A stretch of DNA of 64,000 nucleotides from Pyropia yezoensis (lineage: Eukaryota > Rhodophyta > Bangiophyceae > Bangiales > Bangiaceae), in contig CM020618.1 of NCBI GenBank assembly GCA_009829735.1, forward strand, positions 6,760,627 through 6,824,626, written 5' to 3'. Positions 12,166-21,765 of this stretch are shown here, piece by piece. Made by a program: the position numbers and the translations under genes. Each line of letters starts with the position of its first letter. Within the stretch, counting starts at the first letter, position 1. The notes below the pieces were generated by a model. It made no database searches, was not told where the DNA came from, and worked only from the letters and a program-made list of their open reading frames with translations.

Positions 12166-12893
12166 CGTTGTCGGATAACGGACCGTAATTTGCGTCCGAA
12201 TTGTTTCAGGGAGTTCTGGATATCTTGGGGGTTTGGGCAAACTATGCCAACCCCTACCACCCACTAACTAATGGGCAGGAGGAGCGCTTCAACAAAACTA
12301 CTGTTCGGCCTCTGCGCCACCACGTGAGTGAGCACGTGAAGCGTGGGACCAAAACATATCTATTTTGACTACCACCTACAACTCGCAGGTTCACTCCTCT
12401 ACGGGGCAAGCACCCCTCGCTTTCGTGACTCCGCGCCGCGTGCGGTCTATAGCGGTGCAGCGGCCGCTCCCAAGTAGGGAGGCCGGTGGCGGGACACCTG
12501 CTCCTACTGAGAGTAACGTGGAGCTCGCTGCTAGGCTCGAGAAGCTCGTCCCTGAAGTCAGGGCTGAGATGGACAAAGCCCAGAAGCGCTACAAGCGTAC
12601 TTTCGACAAGAAGGTACGTAACACCAAGAACGTCCCCAAGAAGGGTGACTGGGCGCTGGCACATTCACATACCCCAACTGGGGCTAAGCTGGTCTTCCAA
12701 ACGAAGGGACCATATCAAGTCCTTCGTACGGATGGGCGGCGGTTCACCATCGAAAGTGACGATGGGATCCGTACAGTAAACGGACAGGACGTGGTGAAAG
12801 TTGCACGACCTCCTTCAGGCGACCCGGCTTGGGCGCGTGCGCTCAAGGCGTAGCGTCTGGCTTTGCTACCTGCGGCCAACCAGGGTCCGAAGT
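12166..12893 (+). pseudogene. Ty3/gypsy pol relic, right part: integrase core to C-terminus
   Basis: Continues the integrase right after the Tc1 element (SDNGP, then the NPYHPLTNGQEERFNKT region carrying the catalytic Glu). It is inactivated by a TAA at about 12185 where the intact copy has CAA, and by a one-base loss near 12345 where the intact copy reads AAGACGTGGGACC. The remaining 162-codon frame (12365-12853) covers the integrase C-terminal domain up to GDPAWARALKA, then TAG. Homology fades at about 12893, before the chromodomain, so the 3' end and 3' LTR are missing. Confidence 0.93.
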
Positions 12894-14077
12894 CATCCTC
12901 GTTGTACACCGGCGGACATCCAGACACCCCAGAGTATTCGATCAGATTCCCTCGCAACTTGCTCTCAAAGTTGCGCAGCTTTTTGGGCCGACGCGCCACC
13001 ACACCTCATGGTATCGACGGACGTCTCAAGATCGTGCAGCACGCTTTCGCATTCGCCAGCGGTGCAGTACAGTCATATGCGCAGCAACAGCCTCTGCTGT
13101 GTCAATGTCCTCCGAGTCCGCCAGCACACTCTCAGCGTCTCGGGGTAGCGAGTACTGCTCGGCCATGATGCGCGGGTAGGAACAGAATGGCGCGGGAGAG
13201 AGCTGGTCGCGACGACGGTGGCGGTTGCGGGGACAGTGGTCACGTCCACAGGCCCCCACCCCGTCCGCACCGTACCAGTGTCTGCTCCCCCCCGCCCGCG
13301 GTCCGGTACGGTCGACCAGTAAAGAAATCGGCTCAGGCGCTTCCTATGGTGTCGTTCTCGCGCTCTGCCCCCCCTCCTTTCGCCAGCTGTAGGCCTCACG
13401 GTCCATCAGAAGACGCCGTGTCCCCCATCCGACGGGGAGGGGGGCAGTACGCAACCGACCGCCTCATAATATCAGCACCCTACGTGCGTCGCCCTGCCTC
13501 CGCGAGCAGCCCAGCAGCGGCGGGCAGTAGAGTGACCTCCTGGTAGCGGGTGACGGGGGCTGCCCGAGACGTGGTCTACCCATCACGCAGCGGCCTCGCG
13601 ACACCTAGCGGCGACCCATCCCCCCCATTTCAAGGGCTCTGCAGCAACCAGATCCACCTGCTGTCCAGTTGCGGTCGTCAACGATCGTGCCACGCTAGCA
13701 TGATGTTGCTAAAAATTGCCTGCGCGATCCCGATGGGACACGTTGTCGAGACCCAACCAGCGTGCGAGAATGGGGCATGGGGATAGGGTCACCCCATTTC
13801 CAACAAGAATGGGGTATCCCCTTTCCCAATCCCCATCCGTGCCCCAACCAGGAGCGAACATTTGTGAGAAGTTACTTGAAATGGGCTGTGTTGAATCCGA
13901 TCGGGAAACATCGAAATAAGTTCGCCCGCACCACTATTTGACCCCCTGCAATACTTGCGAGCTCTAGACCAGGGCTTTGATGCCGTTTCAAGTCTTTTTA
14001 ACGTCCACTTACGTGCCACGTTGCCGTATTGTGGATGGGATTCACGACGGTAGCTGTCCTCTGGTAGTCGCACGACG
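12894..14077. other. Gene-poor spacer
   Basis: Short frames on both strands, none with a recognisable motif. The segment 13770-13850 is a G-run/C-run imperfect palindrome (GGGGCATGGGGATAGGG against CCCAATCCCCATCCGTGCCCC). Nothing else stands out. Confidence 0.5.
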
Positions 14078-14713
14078 GTATGGCCGATTTCTGAAGAATG
14101 ATGAGATTCATAAGGGGGTTCACAGCAGGTCACAGCAGCATTCCACCCAAGTACCGATGTTCCCCCCCTTCCCATTGGCTGCCGCTAAATCGTGGCAGCA
14201 GGTATCGCATAGGTCTCATCCGATTCCGCGCTCCTCGTCTGACCCCTTTCCGATCGACTTTCCAGGGCTGTGCTCGAGTGACGGATCCCCCCCACAACGG
14301 GAAATTAACTGGCACAGTACTCTGTGGTGGCCTCCTGTGAGCACGTCACAACAGCCCGTACCTGCTGCGAACCCGTCCGTGCAACTGCAGGCTACTTTGT
14401 ACTGGCCAATCAGCGCCCTAGAATCGGCCTCATTTCGCGGCACCTGGCCTCGGACCGATGCTGTGAGCCCCTGACAGCAGTCCTCTGCAAGACTGGGCCG
14501 GTCTGTGCAGACGGGAGATTTTTCAGCCGGTCTCACATCAAGGCATCACACGGATGCGACGCGGATTTGCGGTGCTTGATGTGGTTCGGCCACGGCCGCG
14601 GGCACCGCCGGAGAATTCTTGTGGCCCAGAATGCGTGCGCACTTGGCGACTGTTCTGGGAGATCCTGCTGTGAACCCCCTTACGGAACTGATCATTCTTT
14701 GGAAATCGGCCAT
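14078..14713. repeat. Foldback element with ~53-bp inverted arms (636 bp)
   Basis: The left arm 14078-14130 (gtatggccgatttctgaaga... to ...ttcacagcaggtc) matches the inverted right arm 14662-14713 at roughly 43 of 52 positions. The 530-bp interior has no convincing gene. This looks like a decayed non-autonomous DNA transposon or foldback. No clean target duplication is visible, so the outer boundary is uncertain. Confidence 0.7.
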
Positions 14714-14987
14714 ACATACATGATTACAGTCAATCCCCGACCTTGCACCACCCCCGTATAAGCCCAGGTGGGCCTATAACGAAGAGGCCGACAGTCTTCC
14801 ACAGTCATTCAGAGCAGCGAGAGAGGCGCGGGCGGCTTTTCTGGAGCGATTGATTGGCGAGCACGCACCTGGCGTCACGGTGCCGGCAGCTGTAATGCTT
14901 GCCATAGGGGTGGGACATCATCGGGGCATGACTGTAGCTGTGCTTTGACTAGGACGCTCGATCACGAGCACCACTCCCGAGGCTCCC

Positions 14988-15636
14988 GCGCCGCACTGCT
15001 TATCGCCTGTCAAAATTTTCTTGCTTTTTTGGGAAACTCTCGAGCAAAAACCTGCATAAAACCTGCATCGACCCCCCCTCAAGGCATCATAGACACCGCT
15101 TTTACACCCGCTTCTTGCTTTCTGCCTACAACAGCTCGGGCGATCGGTAGTCGCCACCTCCCTAGGTATGACCGGAAGCGCACGGGGCAGGAGAGCACTC
15201 TCGTGAAGCGCAAAGAAGCGACCAACCATCGCTACGCTTGGGAGCAATGTTTATACAAACGCGTTTAAAAACCGCGCAATTTCTCGCACTGGTTAAGCAA
15301 AAACCTGCGCGACGACAGCTTTCGAGGGTCTGCACGGAAAAATCTCTCCGCCTTGCTCAACATCTACAACGTGAGTTCTGACCAATGGAACGCTCCGTCC
15401 AGCAAACAGCAGCGCCACCGCTGTTGTCATTGGTTGACAGAACACCGACAGCGGCCGTCGTGTCGGTCATCTTGGTGGAGATTCTTTGGCCTCAGCCCAT
15501 CCCCTCGATCAAAAAATCAAAATTCTGCTCGAGCCGTTCATTTTCGTGCTCGAGCAGGGCAAGAATTTGCACAACGAAGCAAGAGATCTGGCCAAAATCG
15601 GGCCTGTATCTTGACAGGGGATAAGCAGTGCTGCGC
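14988..15636. repeat. Foldback element with 26-bp terminal inverted repeats (649 bp)
   Basis: 14988-15013 and 15611-15636 are inverted copies matching at 24 of 26 bases (core GCACTGCTTATC). The interior lacks a gene. It contains a perfect 10-bp hairpin, CTGCTCGAGC/GCTCGAGCAG, at 15525-15557 (13-nt loop). MITE-like; target duplication not identified. Confidence 0.7.
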
Positions 15637-15851
15637 CGTCGCCGAGACACTGTCACTGCACTAGACGCCGAGTCAAGCCGTGACCGGACGCGACGTACAG
15701 TACATACTCCACCGCCACCTCTCTTCCTGCTTGCCATCCCCCACTACCTTAGGTTCTCCCCCCCCCTCCCGCCCCTCTGCGGCCTTGGGTCGGTGTCGCT
15801 TCGTCACCGGTGCTCTCACCCCCCGCCCCCTCTTTCCCCCCTTGCGCTGCC

Positions 15852-17114
15852 ATGGCCCGCGCCTCGGCCACGGCCTCGACCGCCGCCTTTGGACCTCCTC
15901 CCCTGGCCGTGGGCGGCCGTGCCGTCGCGGCGGGAGGTGCGGCGCACCCTCTCACATGGTGCCCCCCCCCCCCTTCCCCCGCGCACGCGCGGCGGCGGCC
16001 GCTCCGCATGGGCGGCGCCTCCCCCCCCCCCGTCGGCGACGGCGGGCAGGACGACGCGTACAAACCGCATGTCCCCAAGGGGCTCTTTGCTGAACCCCTC
16101 TCGTGGGCCGACGGCCCCGCCGAGCCGGTCGGCGGCCCTGGGTGGGTGACATTTGCCCCACCGCCCGCCGGCGCCGCCGCCGACGGCGGCGTCGGCGCCG
16201 CGGACGGTGGCGTCCGCCGGCCGGTGGTCCCCCTCTTTGAGCCTCGCAACGCCCTCGAAGCTCTCCTCCGTCGGAAGCGCGCCGTCGCGGACGCGGTGCC
16301 CGCGGACGTGGTCCCCCGGTTGGTGCGCGCGGCGGCGGCGGCTGCGGCTGCCGGGGCCGCCCGCGGGCGCCCCCGTCCCACCCCTGGCCGCCTTGCCGCC
16401 ACCATCCGGGAAGCGGCGGTGGCAGCGCGGCGCGTCGGCGCGCCACCGCCCGTCATTGCCGGTGTGTGCGGGGACGGCTCCCTCGCGACGGCGCGGCAGG
16501 CGGTGCGGCCGCCCGCGGACGCTGCGGGGGGCTCGCCCATTCTCCTCCCCCCCGCCGTATCGCCCTTCCTCGCCACCCACGTTGGCGCCGTCGCCGTGGC
16601 GGTGCAGACCGACCCACATTTCTTCTTTGGTGACCCCGCGGACCTGCCCCGCCTGGCGGCCGTGCTGCCACCGGCAACGCCCCTCCTTGACGCCACCCCC
16701 GCGGTGCACGCAGTGGAGATTTACGCGGCCGCCGCGGGAGGGGCCACGGCCGTGACGCTCCCCGCGGCGGGGTGGACAGCGGGTGGCCTGGCCGCCGCGG
16801 TGCGGCTGGCGGCGAGCCTCGGCCTCGGGGCTGTAGTGGAGTGTGGGGACGTGACGCAGCTGGACGCGGCGCTCGCCGCGGGGCCCGCGGCGGTCCTCCT
16901 TGCCACGCGTACCGATGACACGCTGGTCGGGCGGCTGGCCGGCTTTGACCGCCTCTACGACGGCCGGGCAGACGCACTGGCCGCGTGGGGGGGGGTTGTC
17001 CTCGCCGAGGGCGACGACGGGGGGGACGTGGGGCTGGCCGCCGCGGTGGCGGCGCGTGCGGACGGGATTGTGGTGCACATGGTGGGCGAGCCAGAGAGTG
17101 ACGAGCACTGGTGA
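15852..17114 (+). CDS. Indole-3-glycerol-phosphate-synthase-like TIM-barrel protein, catalytic lysine missing
   Basis: 420 aa. The ATG at 15852 (GCTGCCATGG) is a good initiation context. The first ~60 residues are Ala/Ser/Pro-rich and resemble an organelle transit peptide, probably plastid (inference). The rest follows the TrpC fold: FEPRNALEALLRRKRAV is like the N-terminal IGPS helix; VQTDPHFFFGD (residue 251 on) matches the family's V-L-T-D-x-x-F-F-x-G block; VVEC (Glu330) matches the conserved V-E loop. The family's SPSKG phosphate loop is not recognisable, and the catalytic Lys of L-R-K-D-F is replaced (PLLDATP, ~278). The Asn-Arg pair near the C-terminus reads TRTDD. It is therefore probably not a normal tryptophan-pathway enzyme. 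The nearest gene downstream on the same strand is CNOT3. Confidence 0.75.
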   Translation: MARASATASTAAFGPPPLAVGGRAVAAGGAAHPLTWCPPPPSPAHARRRPLRMGGASPPPVGDGGQDDAYKPHVPKGLFAEPLSWADGPAEPVGGPGWVTFAPPPAGAAADGGVGAADGGVRRPVVPLFEPRNALEALLRRKRAVADAVPADVVPRLVRAAAAAAAAGAARGRPRPTPGRLAATIREAAVAARRVGAPPPVIAGVCGDGSLATARQAVRPPADAAGGSPILLPPAVSPFLATHVGAVAVAVQTDPHFFFGDPADLPRLAAVLPPATPLLDATPAVHAVEIYAAAAGGATAVTLPAAGWTAGGLAAAVRLAASLGLGAVVECGDVTQLDAALAAGPAAVLLATRTDDTLVGRLAGFDRLYDGRADALAAWGGVVLAEGDDGGDVGLAAAVAARADGIVVHMVGEPESDEHW

Positions 17115-17320
17115 TGGGGAAGGGAGGGAAGGGAAGGAGGGCGCAGAGGGGAGATGTCTCTGGTTGGGGAGAGGGGGAGGGCTGGCAGGGGCAGCGCAGT
17201 TCATATGCCGGGGATGGAGGGGGAGCATCTCCCTCGTAGCATCACAGGGAGTGTGCAGTAAGTAGGGGGGAGCGTGGGAGCAAGTCGAGGGCGCCGTGTC
17301 CCTCTGCGCGTGCGCATGGA
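17115..17320. other. 3' flank of the IGPS-like gene
   Basis: G-rich sequence directly after the stop codon, probably 3' UTR. No motif recognised. Confidence 0.4.
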
Positions 17321-17435
17321 GTGCGTCCTGTAAAAAGTGGACGTGCACGTGTCGTGATCATGTCAAACATCGGCCACTGGACCAATCAAACCCACACTGC
17401 ACGACCTGAGCACGTCCACTTTTTACGGGACGCAC
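17321..17435. repeat. Inverted repeat, 26-bp arms around a 63-bp loop
   Basis: The left arm 17321-17346 (GTGCGTCCTGTAAAAAGTGG plus ACGTGC) and right arm 17410-17435 are inverted copies with one mismatch. It lies about 200 bp past the IGPS-like stop codon. It could be a tiny MITE or a 3' RNA hairpin; there is no evidence to choose. Confidence 0.8.
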
Positions 17436-18113
17436 AATAAGACTTTGCGCCATGACGCCGACCTGTACAGCGCTGTGATCCGCCAGGGTGAATAACATTA
17501 CCAATCAGCAAAATCACTAAAAACTGATCATGATGTGTCTCTTTTCCATTCATGCTTGGACCACCGATACGACCATAGTTTGCAGAGGGATTTACTCTTG
17601 GAATCGACACTCCTGTCTGCGGGTATTTCGTTCGTGCACGTTCACTTTGCCGTGTCACACGCGCTGTGCGTTCACATCCGCATGCAGCTGGTTCGCGAAA
17701 GGCAGCAGTCGACGCCACGTGGTCCTGAGGCTGGCGCTTCCCTATCGCAGCTGACGTTGTTGCTGGTCCTCGCGACGTGTGCTCCCTCTTTGCCGTCGGT
17801 CGAGGTGGTGGACGGCTCCTGCTCCGGAGCTGGGTCAACGAGCAGCAGGGGCTGAGCGTCTGCTCGGCGTGGGTGCCCCGCGCCGGCGGCCATTGCGCGA
17901 ACTGCGGCTGGTGGTGGTGCTTGGGCGGCAGGAGCGGCCGCCCTTGGGGCAGAGTCTGCGGTCTTGCTGTGCTACCTTACCTTGCCCTCGGCCCGTGGGC
18001 TGCGCGCTCCCCGCGCTGGTGTTTTGCCGCCCCCGTCCCGGTTTCCCGCAACGTGTGAAGGCAGCAGGGGCCGTACCGCCGGACTCGCTGGCGGGCCCTA
18101 ACCGGGGACCACC
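17436..18113. other. Upstream region of the CNOT3 gene
   Basis: AT-richer to about 17700, then GC-rich towards the CNOT3 start. Probably promoter and 5' UTR. No TATA-like box or other element can be assigned. Confidence 0.4.
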
Positions 18114-20252
18114 ATGGCCAACCGGAAGCTACAGGGGGAGATTGAGCGGGTCTTGAAAAAGGTAGACGAAGGCATGCAGGTGTTTGAGTCCATCTGGGAC
18201 AAGGTGTACTCGGCGCCGACGACCGCACAGAAGGAGAAATATGAGGGGGACCTGAAGAAGGAGATTAAGAAGCTGCAGCGGCTTCGGGACCAGATCAAGA
18301 CATGGCAAGGGGACTCGTCCATCAAGGACAAGACGAAGCTCGACGTCAACCGCAAACTCATTGAGGAGAAGATGGAGAAGTTTAAGGTGTGCGAGAAGGA
18401 GACCAAGACCAAGGCTTTTTCCAAGGAGGGCCTGGCGCAAGACCGGACCGACCCGAAGGAGAAGGCCAAGCGGGAGGTGGGCGAATGGATAACGGATTCC
18501 ATCTTCAAGCTCCGCGAGCAGTGCGACGAGTTTGAGGCTGAAGTGGAGGCATTATCGGCCAGCGGCGGCTCAAAGCGGTCTCGAAAGGCCGATAACCCGC
18601 GGATATCGGACCTGCGCACCCACATTGAGCGGCATCATTTCCACGTCAAGTCGCTCGAGCGTATCCTCCGCGCCGTCGACAATGACGCGCTCCCGCCAGA
18701 GAAGGTCAACGAGCTCCGCGACGGTGTTGACTATTACACCGACGCCAACCAGGAGCCTGACTTTTATGAGGACGAGGAGATGTACGACCAGCTGAATCTC
18801 GACATGCTCGGTGCCGCCACCGCCCCGCCCCTGCCACTACCCAAGACGAAGAAGGAGGAGGAAGCAGCAGCGGCCGAGGCGGTGGCCGCCGCGGGCAGCG
18901 GCGCCGCTGCCTCTGACGCGTCCGCGGCTGGCGGTGACGTCAAGGCCGGTACCAGTAACGGCAGCAGCGACGCCCTCACGCGCGCGTCTTCTGCGTCGCC
19001 GCGGGCTGGCAAGGGTGGCAACCCCGGCGTGGTGTCGTCACCGCGGAATTCCAAGGGCGGTGGCGGCCGCTCCTCTTCCTCTGGGCCTTCTGGGCGGGGG
19101 GGTATGAAGGGCAGCTCGCTCAAGGGTGGCAGTGGTGGGGCGGGCCTGTCGGCGAACTCCCCAATGCTCACCGTGCTCCCGTCATCGGTTGGCCCGCCGC
19201 AGATGTCGCCCAAGTCGGGACGAGGGAAGGCGCTTGCGACGGCGATATCTCCCGCGCAACTGGCTCCCTCTCGCAGCGGCAGTGCCAAGGGCACGAAGCA
19301 GTCTCATCAGGCGGGGGCAGGATCAGTGCTGGGGGCTCTCCCGGCAGTGTCTGTGGTCGGGAGCGGACATTCACCGTCAGCCTCAGCGCCCGCGCCGGCG
19401 TCGGGGCCACTGATGAGTGCCGTTGTGCGTGGGGTGAGCAGCTCGTCGGGAGGTGGCCAGGCGCCTTCCCCCTCACTGCGGTCTTCGTCAGGGATGGCGT
19501 CTTCGCCGCCGTCTGCGTCTGCGGCGTCCCCGCGGACATCCCTGCCGTCGTCAGCCAGGGGAGGTGCGCAGCCACCAACTGGCAAAGCCGCCAGCGGTGG
19601 TGCGACCGCCCTCGAGGAGTTGCCCCTGTCCGCCTCCGTTTCAAGTGGTCCAGCAGCCGCACCTGTAGGGCGTGCCTCGTACGCTTCACCGGCCGTACCG
19701 CGGCCCGCTGAGGCGGCTTCCCATTTGGGCATGTTGGGCGCGGCTCTTAACTTCATGCCCGAAAGCGCATACGGAGCCGACGAAGAGGCGGGCGGTGGCG
19801 GTGGCGGTGTCCCTGCCACGGCCAATGGTGGCAGCGGTGCCCAGGGTGGGGGGCCCGGCCTGGCGTCGGGTGCGATACGCAGCGCGCGCAACCCTGCAGC
19901 GACGCCGGCGTGCTTTCCGTCAGTGCCCGCGACCGCGTTCAACCAGGCGGCCCTGTTTGAAAAGTTTGACCTCGACACCCTCTTCTTCATCTTTTACTAC
20001 CAGCAGGGCACCTACCAGCAGTACCTGGCGGCCAACGAGCTGAAACGCCAGTCGTGGCGGTTCCACAAGAAATACCTGACCTGGTTCCAGCGACACGAGG
20101 AGCCCAAGATTACGACGGACGAATTTGAACAGGGCACCTACGTCTACTTTGACTACCACCTCAAGGCCGAGTCCGCCAACGGCAGTCAAGAGTACGGGTG
20201 GTGCCAGCGGGTCAAGAGCGAGTTTGTTTTCCAGTATGAATACTTGGAATAA
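18114..20252 (+). CDS. CNOT3: CCR4-NOT complex subunit 3/5
   Basis: 712 aa, apparently one exon. It is a core scaffold subunit of the CCR4-NOT deadenylase, which shortens poly(A) tails and links deadenylation to decapping. The ATG at 18114 (ACCATGGCC) begins the typical NOT3 N-terminus: ANRKLQGEIERVLKKVDEGM, then the IWDKVY and KYEGDLKKEIKKLQRLRDQI coiled coil through about residue 235, ending near DFYEDEEMYDQL. Residues ~240-590 are a low-complexity Ser/Ala/Gly/Pro linker. The C-terminal NOT box (about 600-712) contains FEKFDLDTLFFIFYYQQGTY, LAANELKRQSWRFHKKY, WFQRHEEPK and YVYFDYHL, ending FVFQYEYLE. Length and domain order fit the family. Its 3' end faces the HECT gene across a 1.5-kb spacer. 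Confidence 0.98.
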   Translation: MANRKLQGEIERVLKKVDEGMQVFESIWDKVYSAPTTAQKEKYEGDLKKEIKKLQRLRDQIKTWQGDSSIKDKTKLDVNRKLIEEKMEKFKVCEKETKTKAFSKEGLAQDRTDPKEKAKREVGEWITDSIFKLREQCDEFEAEVEALSASGGSKRSRKADNPRISDLRTHIERHHFHVKSLERILRAVDNDALPPEKVNELRDGVDYYTDANQEPDFYEDEEMYDQLNLDMLGAATAPPLPLPKTKKEEEAAAAEAVAAAGSGAAASDASAAGGDVKAGTSNGSSDALTRASSASPRAGKGGNPGVVSSPRNSKGGGGRSSSSGPSGRGGMKGSSLKGGSGGAGLSANSPMLTVLPSSVGPPQMSPKSGRGKALATAISPAQLAPSRSGSAKGTKQSHQAGAGSVLGALPAVSVVGSGHSPSASAPAPASGPLMSAVVRGVSSSSGGGQAPSPSLRSSSGMASSPPSASAASPRTSLPSSARGGAQPPTGKAASGGATALEELPLSASVSSGPAAAPVGRASYASPAVPRPAEAASHLGMLGAALNFMPESAYGADEEAGGGGGGVPATANGGSGAQGGGPGLASGAIRSARNPAATPACFPSVPATAFNQAALFEKFDLDTLFFIFYYQQGTYQQYLAANELKRQSWRFHKKYLTWFQRHEEPKITTDEFEQGTYVYFDYHLKAESANGSQEYGWCQRVKSEFVFQYEYLE

Positions 20253-21765
20253 CGTGCGGGCCTCTTGAGGTCGCTCCTGGCGTCTTTGCTGATGGTGGCG
20301 GTGGCTGCCAGCCTGGGTGGTGCCCCGCCAGAAGGCCTTCGTTCCCTCTTGCTGCACGCGTTTTTTGTCCTCTCTATGTTGTGGGCGTCACCCCTCAGCC
20401 CTGCTCACGGACGCCTCGTGGATTACATTGTGCGTCGTCGGCACCAACCGTACACATGATGGGCCTGGGTCACCCCCTCGGTGGCAGAGGCGGTATGCCG
20501 AGGTCCTCGCCAGCCGTGGGCACTTCACGCGTCTTAGAGATTTTCGGTGGAAGAGGCAGCGGCGGCCTGCCGCCACACCTCTGCGCGGCGTGTCTCTCGG
20601 CTGGCGGTGGTTTCCGCCTCGAGTATGGAGCGTGGGAATGACACATGCAATCCCGGTGCGTGTGCAACCTCTTTGTTTCGTCATCTCACTCTGCCTACAA
20701 AGCCGCATGTATTGCTGCACAACGCTTGGCCCCCCGCATCTGACGCGAGCTCATCATACCCCACCCCAGCCGCTCATACGCTGCCCAACCATTCCTTTCC
20801 CACCCTACTCCTCCACATCCCACCCCCCCCATTGTCATCATCACCCTCGGACCTCCACCTCCTTGCCCGGGACGTCATCAGCCTAGGCATCTCGGCGACG
20901 CTCATTTGGAAGAAGGGGGCGATAGGGGGCGCACAGAGTGGCCGACGCGCAGTGGCGTTGGCCGCAGCCCAACCACCGTGGCGCGTCGAGCTACCCCCAC
21001 TGGGCTGTACTTTGGCTCAACGCTCCAATAGGCACGTTGGCGTGTCGGTGGCGTGACAACTGCTTGCAGCACTATCAACCATGCCACTCAGCCGTAGCCT
21101 AAAGCACTACGTGTATTACTTTGTTCCCGGCGGTCGCCACGTGCCGGTGCGTTGGCGTTATGGTTGGCGACGGTGCGCCTTCTGCGGCGGCGGCAGCCAC
21201 CCCTGGGTACCCCCTGCCGCGCCAAGGGCCCCAACGTCGCACTACCTCGACACCAGGTGGCCACAGCGCAAGACAGGAAGGGAGCATGAGAGGAGGGCGC
21301 CGCTACCGCGATGCGGGTTCCTAACGAAAGCTGGCCACCGTGACGGCCACCACCCCCGGTGAGAGCCTCCAGAGACTGGTAGACGAGAACGACCTAAGCA
21401 CGGTATCCATCGGCCTCCGTTTCCCCCAAGCAGCATCATAGCTCGACTGGGGAGCAGAGCCTAGGCGACAAGCGGGGATGTGCGGGGGTGTTCACGGCGG
21501 GTAACCTGAAGAGCAGAGGCACAAGTGCGTTAAGACCCGTAAGATTAGTGCAGGCCCAAGTTCGCCCTTGAGTGGAGGGCGACTCAGAACGTAAGAAAAA
21601 AACACCATACAAGAAACGCTGTACAGCAGGGGCGGCAGCCGACCAGCTAACCGCTTGGAAAGACGATACTAGGTGCCAGCAGGAAACGCACGATAAAACA
21701 CATACAGACACACATGAACAACCCAGAAAGAAAGAGAAGAGTAAAGAGCCAGTCCTATCGGGGCG
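20253..21765. other. Convergent intergenic spacer (3' ends of CNOT3 and the HECT gene)
   Basis: No gene, RNA or repeat recognised. It contains the 3' UTRs of two tail-to-tail genes. A-rich and lower in GC at 21560-21760, next to the HECT stop codon. Confidence 0.5.
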
